From Psilocybe azurescens (Eukaryota > Basidiomycota > Agaricomycetes > Agaricales > Agrocybaceae), in assembly GCA_023853785.1 (NCBI GenBank), contig JAJIRX010000916.1, positions 62,001-126,000 of the forward strand: DNA of 64,000 nt. The letters run 5' to 3'. The first letter of the stretch is position 1. The number at the start of each line of letters is the position of its first letter. Shown in pieces: positions 23,201 through 35,429 of this stretch. A program made the translations under genes and the position numbers. The notes under the pieces are model-generated. The model did not search any database. It was not told the DNA's origin and saw nothing but the letters and a program-made list of their open reading frames with translations.

Positions 23201-26200
23201 CTACCTGTGTGGCCCTCCAGCTCAGCCTCCACCTCACCTGTTGACACATTCCAAATCCGGACCATTCGGTCAGCTGATCCAGAGACAACTTGACTGCCAT
23301 CCTGCAAGAATGCAACAGACCTCACCGGACATGTGTGGCCCTCCAGCTCAGCCTCCAGCTGGCCCGTTGACACATTCCAAATCCGGACCATTTTGTCATT
23401 TGATCCAGAGACAACTTGGCTGCTGTCCAGTGAAAATGCAACTGATTGCACTGATGACCCATTTTGTAAAACAACCTCTGTTGGGCCCCATGAATCAAAT
23501 AATCCAAGAAATACTTTTGGCACTCTGCCGGCCTCTCTGGCATAGGTCTTGCGGATCACTGATTGCTTCGGAAGCCAAACAAGTGCAGACTGGTAAATCT
23601 CCATGCAGTGTTTCTGCACAGCTTCAAAGCTCATTTGTAAACATCGGCGGGCATCGTTGACAATCAGCTGAAGGTCATGGCATTTGATGGCCTGTCAGTC
23701 AGAAAACTATCAGACTCATAATTTCTTTCCTCCTCATCCTGGTGAATGACTTACTGATAGGACTGGGGTGATGCTACTGAGGGATTTCACTCCTATCTGT
23801 AATACCCCCAGCATGCTGAGACACTCTACCCAGTGTAGAAGATGTTCATGGAGAAAAATGTGAAGAACATTGACAAGTTCTCCATAAACCTGAAGAGGGT
23901 CGACAAGTTCAGTGGCAGATACCTCGATCTCTGCTAAATGAGAAGCCCAATAGAGGCATGAGTATTTGAGTGCTTCAGAGATCTTGCCAACATTTTCCTG
24001 AGAGTTCGTCCTTTCTCTGCGTGACAGTGTTAATTCTTCCGGAATTTCGCATATATTGTACTTCAGTGACATGTTCATCAGCATCAAACATTTGCGAGCT
24101 AGAAGTTCATGACCCTCAGAAGCAACCAGCGAACGGAATGAGGGGCTACGCTCTGGAGAACAACGGATGGCATTGGTTATGAAGTCAGGAAACGAGGCAT
24201 GGAATGGAGCAACTGGATCTTCCTTGGTGGCAGGGATATGTATGACAGATGTAAGCTGTGACAATTCCGAGGATGCATCCATTCCTGATAATGATTCGAT
24301 GGCTTGGATTGGCAATGGATTTCGAAGGAATATGATGATCGACATTAGGTCCCTCATGGGAGTAACTTCATGGGATGGCTTCTCCTTACAAGCCATTTCC
24401 AAAATACGTATGTACAGAGTGTCAATGTCAGTTTTGAACTCGGTAACTGATTCTAGGCCTTGTTTAGCCATTTCAGAAAGACGAGACTTGTAGTGGTTGC
24501 GACCGCTGGCAATATAACGAACAGCAGTCGCTGCATAAATGAAGAGTGTACCAGAACGTGCTATGAGGTCGTTTAGCTCAGTTTTCGAGGGCCATTCTTC
24601 AGCAGTACCATGGCGATTCTTGTCCCTGATGTCAACCAATGATGCTTCAAGATATTTACCAATATCCTCCCGGACCACATCCTTCTCGATGTCATGGACA
24701 CGGAAAATCTTTGCTTCGTTGTCCCCGTAGCTGAAAGCGTTGCTAATCTCAGATTCTTCAGCGACTGGAAATGAACACCTTGAGAGGAATTTTCGATGCC
24801 GACTGAAGAACAAGCTTAATGAATGAAGCGACGACTTCAAGGTTGCCACATTCATCGACGGCATCAATAACGACGACTTTGTATGGCTTGTCCGCCATGC
24901 CAGCGGTCATTCGGATAGGGTCATAAACGAGCTTCTTGAACTGCTCACGGATGTTACGATAGGTCGGTTCTGCCAGAGTAGAGTCGTCCTCGATGGCATG
25001 GACGACCTCAATTTTGATGGGAGGTGAAGACCTGGCGAGCGCGTGCGCAATAACGGGAATAATAAGACGCGCATTACTAGTCTTCTCGGATGCACGAGAA
25101 GCAAAGAAATTGCCGCCAAGCATGTTTTTTGCTTCAAGGATCTCGCAGAAGGTGTGCGCAATGCTCGATTTCCCGATTCCAGCCATGCCTACCATCCAGT
25201 ATACCATGCCGCTATCGGTGTCCGAGGCCGAGGCCCAAGTTTCCAAAGCCTTGAGGACCTCAACGCGTGTCCCTTCCAGGCAGCCGGTGGCGTCACCATA
25301 GGACGACTGCCGAGTTTTATAGGAAGTCATTTCATGATTGAGTTTGTCGATGGAACCTATGGCTGTGTGAGCATCGGAAGCGAAGTAGGACTCTGTTGGG
25401 TTAGTTTATCTCACCGGAGTTCAGGCGCTACGGGTCTTTTTATCAGCCCCGCTCCTATGTCTGGAAGTAGCAAGAGTAATGTACCTGTAAGATATCGCCC
25501 ACCATTGCCTCGATGTTCAGCTGAGTATCCATCTTAAGCAATGATCAACCTCCCCGCAAAGATTTGTTAATAACTCAAAAACTAACCTGAAAGACGTCGC
25601 ACAGACTGTTAATGTTCCGCAAGGCCTTCAGTATTGTATCGGCATCCTTCGTAGCCACGGCAGCACGGGCCAACAGCCATTGCTTCTGCAGCTCTTCCAC
25701 ATTCTTCAATTGGAGAATTATTGCCCTGGAAAGCATGGGCGAATATAAAATATGACCAAAAAACACAAAGAAGCGACGTACTCGCAGAAAATTTTAATCC
25801 GATGATTTATCGCACCTAAGCCTTCCTTTTCTTTATACTTCTCAACGATCGAGAGGATGGCCGCTAGCTTTTGGCTGAGGTCTTCAAGTTCCTTCTTATT
25901 CTCCAATACGGTCTGATCCGCAAGAATAAACTCATGAACCTTTGTTGTTGTACAGCAGGATACATACCTCGACAAATTTGATAATTGTCAGAATTCCTCC
26001 AGCAGCCGTCTTCAAAGGTAAGAACATATCAGAGCAATTGTAAAGTCCCTGCACAACTGTCTTCAGTCCTTCGTAGACAACGTTTCCCACCGCTTTTGCC
26101 TGCTGAACGCCCGTTTCGGGATCGACGACATCGACAGGGAGCCCACCGATTGCCAGATAGGCGTTATCTTGTGAAGCAAGACTCCCGGATGTAGATACGT

Positions 26201-26757
26201 GAGACAAACCTATCTTCATTTTTGCTGGAACACGTTTACCCTTCTTATCCGTCAAATCGAAACTGGCGTCTTGTTAAATCGTTTTCAGCATGAAGCCGTC
26301 CAGACAGTGGACATCGTACTCACTGCTATCGAGCAGGTCTTCGACTTTCCCTGAGTATTGTACCGCGAAAGCATCAAACAGATTGATATTGGTCCCAAAT
26401 CCAAATCCACGATAGAGCACAACCTTAATCATTGACGACGACTCGAACAAGCTGATTTCAAGAAGTGAATATGGACTGAAAGGTCATTCACATGGCCACG
26501 ACTCACATTTCATTGCCAGTATTCCATTCCCATTTAAGCACCGGCGAGCGGGGCTTGGGGTGTGCCGACTTTATAACCACCTTGTCGGCCACAGAAAGCT
26601 GTATAGAGTACTGCGATCGTGTTCTTGGTTTCCCATTTTCAATGTCGCCTTCGATTTCGATATCTAGAGAACGATCAGCAAACGACAAGGTCATTATGGT
26701 TATCGCGATATTACTTCCTAGGATTGCGCGAAGTAGTGACGGTTTATTGGTCGCCAT
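20281..26757 (-). CDS. NOD-like receptor: C2-like / NACHT / 23 WD40 repeats
   Basis: Fungal STAND-type NTPase, probably a cytosolic non-self or programmed-cell-death receptor (family knowledge, not shown here). Deduced exons (minus): 26757-26507, 26475-26324, 26269-25968, 25912-25782, 25725-25587, 25532-25485, 25390-23755, 23691-20281. All phases agree. Order: N-terminal C2-like region (starts MATNKPSLLRAIL), a helical linker, then NACHT with P-loop GMAGIGKS (near 25165-25190) and Walker B VVVIDAVDEC (near 24855-24880). A helical region follows, then 23 consecutive 42-residue WD40 repeats (23451-20554) and a short tail. About 2020 residues in all. ATG at 26757 was chosen because it opens the C2-like region; an upstream in-frame ATG at 26835 exists. 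One frameshift near 24760-24770, after KVFISSR, separates NACHT from the helical part, so this may be a pseudogene or a consensus error. Confidence 0.87.
20554..23451 (-). repeat. array of 23 WD40-coding 126-bp repeats
   Basis: Each repeat is exactly 126 bp (42 residues, VxSVAFSQDGSxVVSGSxDK…VRIWNVSTG pattern), without a single indel across 2.9 kb. Most variation falls at a few residues per repeat: the position after V, the residues after GS, and the GH-x-x turn. Such uniform arrays are known in fungal receptors, where repeats recombine and diversify the ligand-binding face. Confidence 0.9.
20868..22379 (-). repeat. 756-bp tandem duplication of six WD40 units
   Basis: 20868-21623 and 21624-22379 read as the same sequence, offset by 756 bp (6 x 126). 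Repeats 10-14 equal repeats 16-20, and 15 and 21 share most of their length. The lack of visible divergence points to a very recent unequal exchange. It could also be a place where short-read assembly miscounts repeats. Confidence 0.85.
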
Positions 26758-27408
26758 TCTGAGAGGACAGAGAGCTGTAAGGGAGGAGAATAGGAAGGAC
26801 GCAGTTGAATCCGATGCCTCATGGCACAGCCTCATAGCACAGCCTTATGTCAATCAGAAACATCGTGTCCTGGGCGCTGATTGGGAGAACCGTCGAGTGT
26901 TGGATAGAGAGACAATGTAATCCGTACTTCAACATTGTAAAGTAACGGCTACGAGAGCAAGAAAGCCGTCCATACCATTACAGCACTTTCAGAGTAAATT
27001 GAGAATTGTAAAATTTTTGGCGCGAACATGAAGGGAAGAAGCGACGCTGTGCTGAGAATCGGAGATGGACGGAGGCCGACTCGGACTCGGACTCGGATGA
27101 TAATAAACAGAAGAGAAGATGACGACGACAACGACTCAAGGAAAAAGAAAAAGACGACAACTCAAGGGGAAAAAAAACATTGAACAAGAAACACAGAAAA
27201 TATCGAGTAGATCATCATTACTGCAAACTTAAGCTCAAGAAAGAAGCAAGGAATTAGGACACGGATACAGCGACACAGTGCGATAACGGGTTTGTGACTA
27301 AGAAAGAAAAGGAATTTTGTTTCGGCGCGTGGTAATGGCTTTGTGTTGGGAGTTAGCCGGCACGCGCGGAGCCATTGACGTGGGGATTAGTGCTTCCAGC
27401 CTCTACCT
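26758..27408. other. intergenic, 5' of receptor and 3' of PCNA
   Basis: Should hold the receptor promoter and the end of the PCNA-like transcription unit. There are no clear motifs and no recognisable gene. Confidence 0.4.
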
Positions 27409-28955
27409 CTAGTCGTCGCCGATCTTGGGCGTGAGGTAGTACCGGATGTATCCCTGGGAGAAGTCGTATGCGACCTAGAGAGATGAGAGGAGTGAGTGAG
27501 TCTGGCTTACGAGAGATTATGATTATGTGAACGGGGGAGAAAGAAAGGGCAAATAAATGATAAAAAGAAAGATCAAAAGAAAGAAACGAACAGGCGAGCG
27601 AGCAAGAAAATGAAAAGACAACGAAAATCGAAAAATCAGAAGAAGAAAAAAAAGAACACAATGGATTATCTTTTAAAGCAAAGAGAGAAAAGCTCAAAAC
27701 CCACCAACAACCGCACCTTCCTGCTCAAACTCGCGCTCTTGGAGAAGTTGACGAGGTATTTGAGGGAGGTGAGCGAGACGTGCTGGTTCATCTCGATGAC
27801 GACACCCGCGAGGATGCTGTCGTCGTCCTTGTCTTCAGGGGGAGGTATTAGCTTTTTGGAAGCTTTGGAGGAGCCGTTTGCCTGTGAGGATGAACGGGTG
27901 TTTACGCGGTAATATTGCAATAAAACGCAACGCAACGCACCTTTGTGTTCCGCTTCTTGTTATCCCTATGCTCATCGTCCTCTCTTCATCGTCCTCTTTC
28001 TCGTCCTCGCCATCTTCATCCTCATCGTCCGCCTTGGGCTTGAACAACTCTTCGTCCTCCTCTTCGTCCTCGACCATCTCGATGTCCTCATCGGCCTCTT
28101 TCCTTCTTGATCTTTGGCTTTCTCGCCTTCTTCCCACTGCTCTCCTCCCCATCCTCCTCCTTGGTCTCCTCATACCCCTCACTCGACCCCTCCGCGCCCT
28201 CCTCCACCTTCGGCTTAATCGTGCCCCCACTCACATGCTCCCCATCGCTTTTCCGCAGCAGCACGCTCCCATTCGCCGCCTCACCGTCGCTCGCGAACAG
28301 CACGCCCTCCTTGGAGACCTCAATGTGCACGATGCGCGTTAACTCGGAGGAAGGGAGCATGACGTGCGCGTCGTATTCGGTCTCGGGGATGATGAGGGTG
28401 TCGGCGTCTGGAGGGGGGGGAGTTAGATAGGTGAGGGAGGAGAGGGAAAGAGAGAAGACAAGGGGTGGGGGAAAGGGGAAGAGCAGAAAGAAAGAGAAAG
28501 AAAACGAAAACGAAAAAGATAAAGATAAAGAGAGGACGCGTCGCGCCCACCACCAATGCACGGTAAAAAAAAGAAAAAAAAGGAGAAAAAACGCACTCTT
28601 CGCTTCATACACCAGATTCAGCAAGTCCGCCTCGTCCGCCGCCTTTAACGTGCATATATCATCGTCTTTCGTGTACCTTTGTCAGCGATGTTAGATTCAA
28701 GTCCAGCGGCATGGGGTGATCGCAGCGGTATCGCGTGAACACGGGGGCACGGAACTTGGCGGAGATGAGCGCGACGTGGGAGTTGTCCATGGATTGCAGG
28801 ACGATGCCTTTTTCGTGCACTCAAAGTTGGCGTCGGTGACGAGCTCTTTGATGGCTGCACGCGACGAGGAAGAAGAGAGACTCAGTCAGTCAAATTGTGT
28901 GTTACCATCGAGCAGCTTTGAGGATGCCGGCTTCTTGGAGTTTGGCTTGGAGCAT
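27409..28955 (-). pseudogene. PCNA (DNA sliding clamp), damaged copy
   Basis: The minus strand reads as PCNA from MLQAKLQEAGIL (28955) to the C terminus GYIRYYLTPKIGDD and stop (27409-27411). Recognisable pieces in order are: KLLDAIKELVTDANFECTKK; GIVLQSMDNSHVALISAKF; a DDDICTLKAADEADLLNLVY piece; IPETEYDAHVMLPSSELTRIV; IEVSKEG…FASDGEAANGSVLL; an acidic linker; then IEMNQHVSLT-SLKYLVNFSK. Splice signals are visible. Defects: frameshifts near 28930 (AAAAAG shortened) and near 28825; loss of the LKCA residues at about 28672; no NSDRIAEYEMKLMDI segment; loss of the RDLSQLGES stretch at about 28335; loss of a Phe and of the MSNDVPLL region near 27700. The acidic loop is longer than usual. Sequence conservation outside the gaps is high, so the damage looks recent. 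A functional copy must exist elsewhere. Confidence 0.85.
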
Positions 28956-31584
28956 TGTTGTGGAAGGAGACGCATTATGAGAGTGAAGGTGTTGTTTGAT
29001 CAGACGCGTGAAGAGGGACATCACATCACATCACTGCCACGCATGGTCACGTCACGCGTAACGGTTTTCGTGGAAATTTCATTCCCCGCGCGGTCTCTTC
29101 AGCGTTTTTTACTTTTACTTACTTGTAACAAAGTTAAACCTTCTATTCTATTCCGCACTGCTCTCCCCTACCCCGCTCGCTTTGATTCTTATGAAAAATT
29201 CTAACGAACGAATATGATTACTACGAGCAAATGGATGCATTCCGGGCGGAGCAGCGCAAGCAGCGGTTCGTCGAGGCTGAGATGGAGCAGGCTGCCGAGG
29301 AAGCTGAGGCCCCCATATGACCGAGGTTCGTCTCACTCTCGTTCTCTTCCTCGGTATCGTGCAATTAAATTTTATGTTGTTATTAGGAGCAAAGCAGCTG
29401 CTGATGCAGCCGTTGCCACCGTGAAAGCTGAGTTCACTGATCTTGACGGCCTGCGCTGGATGCAAACCGCGCTGCGCAAGCTCCAGGTACGCGTCAATGG
29501 CAATGTCAATGGTACCGTCTGTACTACTACCAACAACAACAGCAACGCATTCGTAGTTCTCACTAACGCTGACCCCGCCTCCTACGTAGACGACGTCATC
29601 CGCATCTCCTCTTCCTCCTCTTCTTCGCGCCTGTCGTTCGCGCTCTCCATGTCCTCCCCCCCTTCCCCTCCCCTTCCTCCCATCCCCTATCCGCGGCCCT
29701 CACTCCGCCGGCTCGACAAGGCCACGCGGTGAAGCGCCAAAACCCACGACAACGACAGCGACGAAGAGCGAAGAGCTCGTTTCGCATCGCGACGCGCCAT
29801 CTCCGCCTTCTTCCGCCTCGAGTTCGGGTTGACGTTCCATCTCCACTTCCATTTTCACTTCGAGTTTGACTTTGACGTCCACTTCGACGCTCCCCTTTCC
29901 TTCCAGCGTAACTGCAACTCCCTCATTCTCCCCTGTTCCTACCCCTGTTTCACCTGCCTCGGGCTTTCACTTACGCTCTGGTAGGGCCGTCAACGCTTGC
30001 TCTTAGTATCAATCCAAACGCGGACGGAGGAGGCAACTGCCATACTTGTACGCGGCGTGTGCGCTTTACGCTTTACTCGATACTGTATACAGTATCTACG
30101 TTTTCTGTAGCCGGTTGTTGGTGACCGCCCATTCGCAACTCGCTGTCGTTACTACAGTGTGCGTGAGGGAAGGGGAAGGGAAAGGGACTGGGGTGTAGCC
30201 TGTGCGCTTCTTTCTTTTACATCGTTGATCCTCGTCTCCGTACATCATCTTCCACACACACACACTCGCTCCGACAGGACCTCACTCACCTCATCACGGG
30301 CTCCATCCATTCCCTCGCTCACTCTGGCTCGTCATATCTCCCATCTATCCACGTGTTGTTTGCGCCCCTGGTTCCTCCTTATGTCCCTGCCCCTGTCCAT
30401 CCGTTCTATCTATTGCTATTGCTCTGAGACATCCTCTCGCATTTCGCATACACCCAAACGCGCGTCCCATATAGGGTCTGTCAGTCAGTCACCATACCTG
30501 AAATCGATTAGAATTTCGCTCATAGTGCGAACTTCGCGTTCGAACTAGAATACTGATACTGATACTTGAACGCGAACGCGAACTCCGCTTCTAGAATGAA
30601 ACGAAATGAAACAGTAACGACATTTACGATGGTTTTTTTTTTTATATGCATTCCTTTTTGATTTGCGGGGGTGAACATTCATCCATTCGTCCACGGCCGC
30701 GGCCATGGCCAAGGTGTAGCTCTCGTTCATGACATTTATGACTGCTAATTAGCTTTCCTCATCGCGTCTGTTTTTTCCCCTTGTCTTCTTCACTCATCTG
30801 GTGTGTTGCCTGTCGTGTTCATCATCCGTCATCCATCATTCATGGTCTATCGCATCGCGTCGCATCGCACCAACCTTAGATCGCTGTCTCTGTCCTCGCT
30901 TTTCCCTATATATGTAATACCCGAACTATACAAGTACATATCTGGAACCCTGGACATGACAAAAATCATGTAATCTCAGTCCTGCTCTATATGTATGCTC
31001 ACCGTGGATTTCAGGCGTCTGAATCGCACCTTCTCATGACGAGGCCTAGGTTAAAAGTCACTATCTTATCTTATCTTCACTACTTGTCACGACCCCTTCC
31101 TATTTCGGTATGCAATCAGATCAATGTCTGTTCATGACGTCACGCGTCAACGGCCCTGTTGCCCATTCCCCACCATCTCCGCCACCTTGGTCTCCATTTT
31201 GCTAAACCCCAAGCCTGAATGGCAAACGCAGCTACCACCCTGTGGCTCACCATCCTCAGCTCACGCACACATCCTTAGCCACTCCCACCACGCGACCTCT
31301 TGAAGAACTGCACATCGAGCTCTGCCTCCGACACATCCTGCATTCTCAAGAAGACCTGGACGTTGCAGAGGCAGTGTCGTTCGCCATCCTGGCTCTACAC
31401 CCCTTGTCGACGCCGTACATTCCCATGCGGTAGAGGTATGCGAGCACACTTTAAGGTTCGAGGACGCGATGCGCTGGCGGCGCGGCACAGTGTGCGCGAG
31501 TAGGAGTGGGCATTTGACGATGACGATGACGACAAGGGACGCGATGGAGAGGAGAAGGAGGACTTAAATGCGCCAGGCATAGGG
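28956..31584. other. GC-rich region with unassigned coding-like fragments
   Basis: Higher GC than the flanks. Near 29222-29330 the plus strand reads YEQMDAFRAEQRKQRFVEAE…EEAEAP, and after an intron-like gap SKAAADAAVATVKAEF (29388-29435) and DLDGLRWMQTALRKLQ (29441-29488). This looks like a small Ala/Glu-rich protein that I do not recognise. Near 31300-31430 is another short coding-like stretch (EELHIELCLRHILHSQEDLD). Between 29900 and 31200 I see no gene. Confidence 0.4.
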
Positions 31585-33085
31585 ATGCGCCAGGGATTTG
31601 GCTTGAGCGTTCGGTTCCTCAACTTCGTCCGGCCTTTCTTACCCATACTACCAGAAGTAGAAGTTTCCTAACCCAATCGCAAAATACGTTTCCTTTCGTT
31701 AAACTCCACACAATACGCACTGACCATCGTACCACAAGGTGCTATCTTCCTGGTGTGCTCGCAGATTCCCCTGTACGACGTCTTGTCCTCCGACTCCTCT
31801 GACCCTCTCCACTGGATGCGTCATCGTTGCTTCTAACCGTGGAACACTCATGGAACCCAGTATCACATCCATTATCATTCCTGGATTAGTCATGCAACTT
31901 TTGGGGGATGCGAACCTCGTAAGTGTGGATTTAGGTCTTAGGGTCAGTCGGACGTTGCTCAGTGGTGCTCAGAAATGTGAGCGTCGTGTCATCTTGTGTC
32001 GTGTACATTCCAATCTCCCTCCATCCGCACTCTACTCTTTTTCCTCCCTCATCCATATCTACGCGTGCGCAGAGGAGCTGACATACCGACTAAAATTTCG
32101 CAGTCTTTGCTCTCAATATCTCCCTTGGCCAAGCCACGGTCTACGTGGTCACAGGGCTGTACGGCTAGCCGTTCGACTTCGGGGCCGGAGCCTGCTTCTT
32201 GCTCGTCATCCAGCTTCCCGTCGCCGCGCTCGTCGTGGTCCACCTGGACGAGCTCCTGCGGATAGGGTACAGTCTGGGATCGGGCATCAACCTGTTCATC
32301 GCGATGAGCATCTGCGAGTCGATCATGTAGAAAGTGTTCTTGCCTACCACTGTGAACATCGGCAGATCACATCGACGGGCAATAAATTCATACTGTCGCA
32401 GGTGCTGGCGACTCGGTTCCCGCATAACTTGCTAGTTAAGGTTTTGGATATTTGGTAAGTTCGTCGACCAAATCACACGGCAATCTACATCATATTCATG
32501 CTCAGTGTGTGTATGCGCCGTTTAGTAAGACATGGATTGAGATCTCTAGGAGTGAGCCTCGGGACGTGGCGAAGCAGCTGAAGGAGCAGCAAATGGTGCG
32601 TCTTTTTTCTCGCTCATTGGCCCCATTTCCACGTCCCCAACGCCACGCCACGTACCTATCCATCCCCTCTATTTCTTTTGTTTTCTTCTCTGCATATTTG
32701 CTCTATCGCTTTAATCATTAATTTGTACACTAACTCGCTCCCCCCACCGACAAGGTCGTGGCCGGCCACCGCGAAGGCTCGATGTACAAGGAGATGAAGC
32801 GCGTAATACAGACGGCGGCTGCATTCGGCGACGCAATCCTCGGCTTGCTCTCTGGCGGCGGACCTGTCGGGTTCGATTGGGAGTGACATGGGGATTTTGG
32901 TGGCTGTTACTATTATTTATAACGGTGAGTTTTGTTTCCTTTTTCTCCTCTTTTGGAGAGAGAGCGAGAGAGTAATATGGTTGCAGATTTGGTTTGGATG
33001 GTTTTTGATGTTTTTAAATGTAGACTGGGAGATCGAAGAAGAGGAAGATGATCAATGTCATGATGGCGTCAGAGCGTCAGTTTAG
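31585..33085 (+). pseudogene. Sec61-alpha (ER translocon channel), damaged copy
   Basis: Plus-strand pieces follow the order of Sec61-alpha: VRFLNFVRPFLPILPEVE (31612), IFLVCSQIPLYDVLSSDSSD (near 31747-31805), VIVASNRGTLMEPSIT (31829), LGQATVYVVTGLYG (near 32130), [20 protein letters not shown] then [20 protein letters not shown] (32208-32325), LSQVLATRFPHNLLVKVL (32394), FSKTWIEISRSEPRDVAKQL (32522-32581), AGHREGSMYKEMKRVIQTAA (32767-32826) and GILVAVTIIYN (32892). Defects: the start context is altered (MRQGFGLS); frameshifts near 31825, 32170 and 32850; a stop at 32885; and loss of roughly 100 residues between the NIGR motif (32356) and 32382. The ~10-helix channel cannot be formed from this copy. 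It lies beside the damaged PCNA copy. Confidence 0.85.
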
Positions 33086-33380
33086 TACGTGATGAATGAC
33101 CTAGACTTTTGTCTTATCATCGAGCTACCAGTTTCGCTTTCCAGCAACTTTCCAGCTCCCTTCCTCAAATTCTGTAAAGTTAGGCTGCTACTTTCAAGAG
33201 ACCGAGGTTTGTGCGTCCCTGACATTTCAATGAACGTCTACTCACTTTGCATATACAGTCCCCTGCAGAGTGTTCTTGATGCATTTGCATACGTCTCTAG
33301 GCCAGCTCGCGATCATCAAACTTACGTCTCTACGTATTCTGGTCAGGTTGTCACTAGAACAGTAGCCGGCCAATAGTAAG

Positions 33381-33588
33381 TATTGACAATTTATGTTTGG
33401 AATTCTTAATTTTATTGTGTAGACTTCGCAGCTACTTATATACATGTATCTACTGTAACTAGAATAATCTACCAGCGTCTAAATATTTCTATGTATGGCA
33501 TAGCCGAGGCCGAGATAATATTAGTAAGAGTATTAATAAGATAAATCTTCAAGATAAATGTGTGGAATGTCCGAGCACATTCCCAACA
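33381..33588 (-). repeat. copia 3' LTR
   Basis: 208 bp; on the minus strand it starts TGTTGGGAATGTGC and ends TTGTCAATA. I see no difference from the 5' LTR. Confidence 0.92.
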
Positions 33589-33609
33589 CTCCCCCTTGCT
33601 CGGGCATCT

Positions 33610-35215
33610 CTAGAATACTCCAATTTCGAATGTGAGGTCCTGGTGTAATGTCCTAGGTAGTCCCTTGGTGAATAGATCTGCTATATTTTCTCTGGTATTG
33701 ATATAAACTAAATTGAGGGTGCCATTCTGGACAAGATCACGAAGAAAGTGGAGGGAGATGTCAATATGTTTGGTTTTGGAATAAAATTCCGGGTGGTGAG
33801 CGATTGAGACAGCTGCTTGGTTGTCTGAGAATATAGTTGAGGTAGTAGGAATATCAATTCCTAATTCTGTGAATAATGTTCTGTGCCAGAGTACCTGTTT
33901 TGCGCAGTGAGTAGCAGCAGTGTACTCTGCTTCTGCAGTTGAAAGAGCTACTGTGCTCTGTTTCTTTGCACTCCAAGCGACAGCACCTCCAGCTAGCTTG
34001 ATAATGTATCCACTGATAGATTTCCTGTCTCTATCTGATGCCCAATCTGCATCACAGTAAATATTTAATTCTTGGTTGATTTCCTCGGTTTCATGACCAT
34101 AGGTGAGTTTGTAGTGTCGAGTACCTTTAAGGTAGCGAAATATTTGTTTAACAGCTGTCCAGTGCTGTTTCTGAGGGTTCTTGGTGAACTGTGCGAGTTT
34201 CTGGACAGAAAATGCGATGTCTGGCCGGGTTCCAATTGCCAAATACATAAGCGATCCTATAAGTGTTGCATAGCTAGCACTGGCTTGTTCTAGCTGCTCC
34301 CACTGCTCGTCCAATTTTCCTTGAGGTACATCTGGATTGTCAAGCTTCACATTTGGATCCATGGGAGTAGTGACTGGGTTTACATCCTCAAGACCAAATT
34401 TCTTGAGTAGTTGATTAATGTAGGCAGTTTGCGAAATGGAAATGACTTTGGAATGGTGATCTTGTATAACATTCATTCCTAGAAGTAGTGAGGGTTGTCC
34501 CAGCGATTTAATATCAAATTTCTGGCATAATTGTTGCTCCAATAAATCGTTCCGAGCATCTGAGTTTGCAATAGATAGGATGTCATCTACCCAGACAAGT
34601 AGGATCTCAAATTCTTCACCCTCTTGTCTTTTGTAGCAGCAGTAATCGGATTTGAGCCTAGTGAATCCCAAGTCCTTCATGGCTGTATCAAATTCCTTGT
34701 TCCAAACATTTCCAGCTTGTTTGAGACCATACAATGAGCGCCTAAGTCGACAGACACGTCCTGATCCATCATTATATCCAGGAGGTTGTCGCATATATAG
34801 TTCTTCTTCAATATATCCATTTAAATAAGCGCCCTTGACGTCAAGCTGTCGAAGACTCCATCCATGGACTGCTGAGAGTGCAAGTAAAGTGCGCAAAGTT
34901 TCAAAAGCGCATAACTGGTGCGAATGTCCCATCATTGCTGTAGTCTATTCCTGGCTTCTGTGAGAAGCCCTGTGCAACAAGTCTTGCCTTGTATTTAATT
35001 ATATTCCCTTCAGCGTCATGTTTCTTGGTGAATAGCCATTTGCAGCCTATAGGTTCTCGATCCCTTGGTAAGTTTTGTAGTTCCCAAGTCCCCATCTTCT
35101 CCAGAGTGTTTAATTCTTCGTCTATAGCTTCCTGCCATGCTTCAGATTCGCTTCCTGCAAGTGCTTCTTCAATTGTTAAAGGCAGGCTGCTTTCTGAATT
35201 CCTTGAAGCTAGCAT
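33610..35215 (-). pseudogene. copia reverse transcriptase and RNase H region
   Basis: Two overlapping frames. 35215-34901 starts the RT: EAWQEAIDEELNTLEKMGTW, CKWLFTKK, YKARLVAQGFSQ. 34935-33610 continues: LDVKGAYLNGYIEEELYMRQ, LYGLKQAG, the catalytic-centre segment LLVWVDDIL, then the connection and RNase H with NIYCDADWASD, STAEAEYTAATHCAKQ and the end H-IDISLHFLRDLV…NIADLFTKGL. These are standard copia-family motifs. A one-base frameshift near 34910-34930 separates the two frames. Confidence 0.9.
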
Positions 35216-35429
35216 TGCAATTTCTGGCTCTGAAGCAACATTGGTTCGTTCTGTTTGCTTAGCCTTTGAAGATTCTGTTGGACGAGTGATATCTGGTGTA
35301 GGGAGTGGAATAGGAGTGGGTGTATTGAATCTTGATGACGGAGTTCAGCGCCCTGAGGGTTGTGAGACTTCTTGTAGTCAATTTGCATTGTTCTGGTGCG
35401 TAGTTGGCGATTATTTGAATCACTGGAAG

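Noticed and set aside
20501..23660. Long plus-strand frames opposite the WD40 array (up to 452 codons, Cys-Gly-Pro-Ser repeats)
   Set aside because: Antisense shadow of the 126-bp repeat; an open antisense frame recurs because every unit is the same length and sequence.
28088..28342. Plus-strand Ser/Leu-rich frames opposite the PCNA acidic loop
   Set aside because: Complement of Glu/Asp codons; the minus strand has the PCNA motifs and splice signals.
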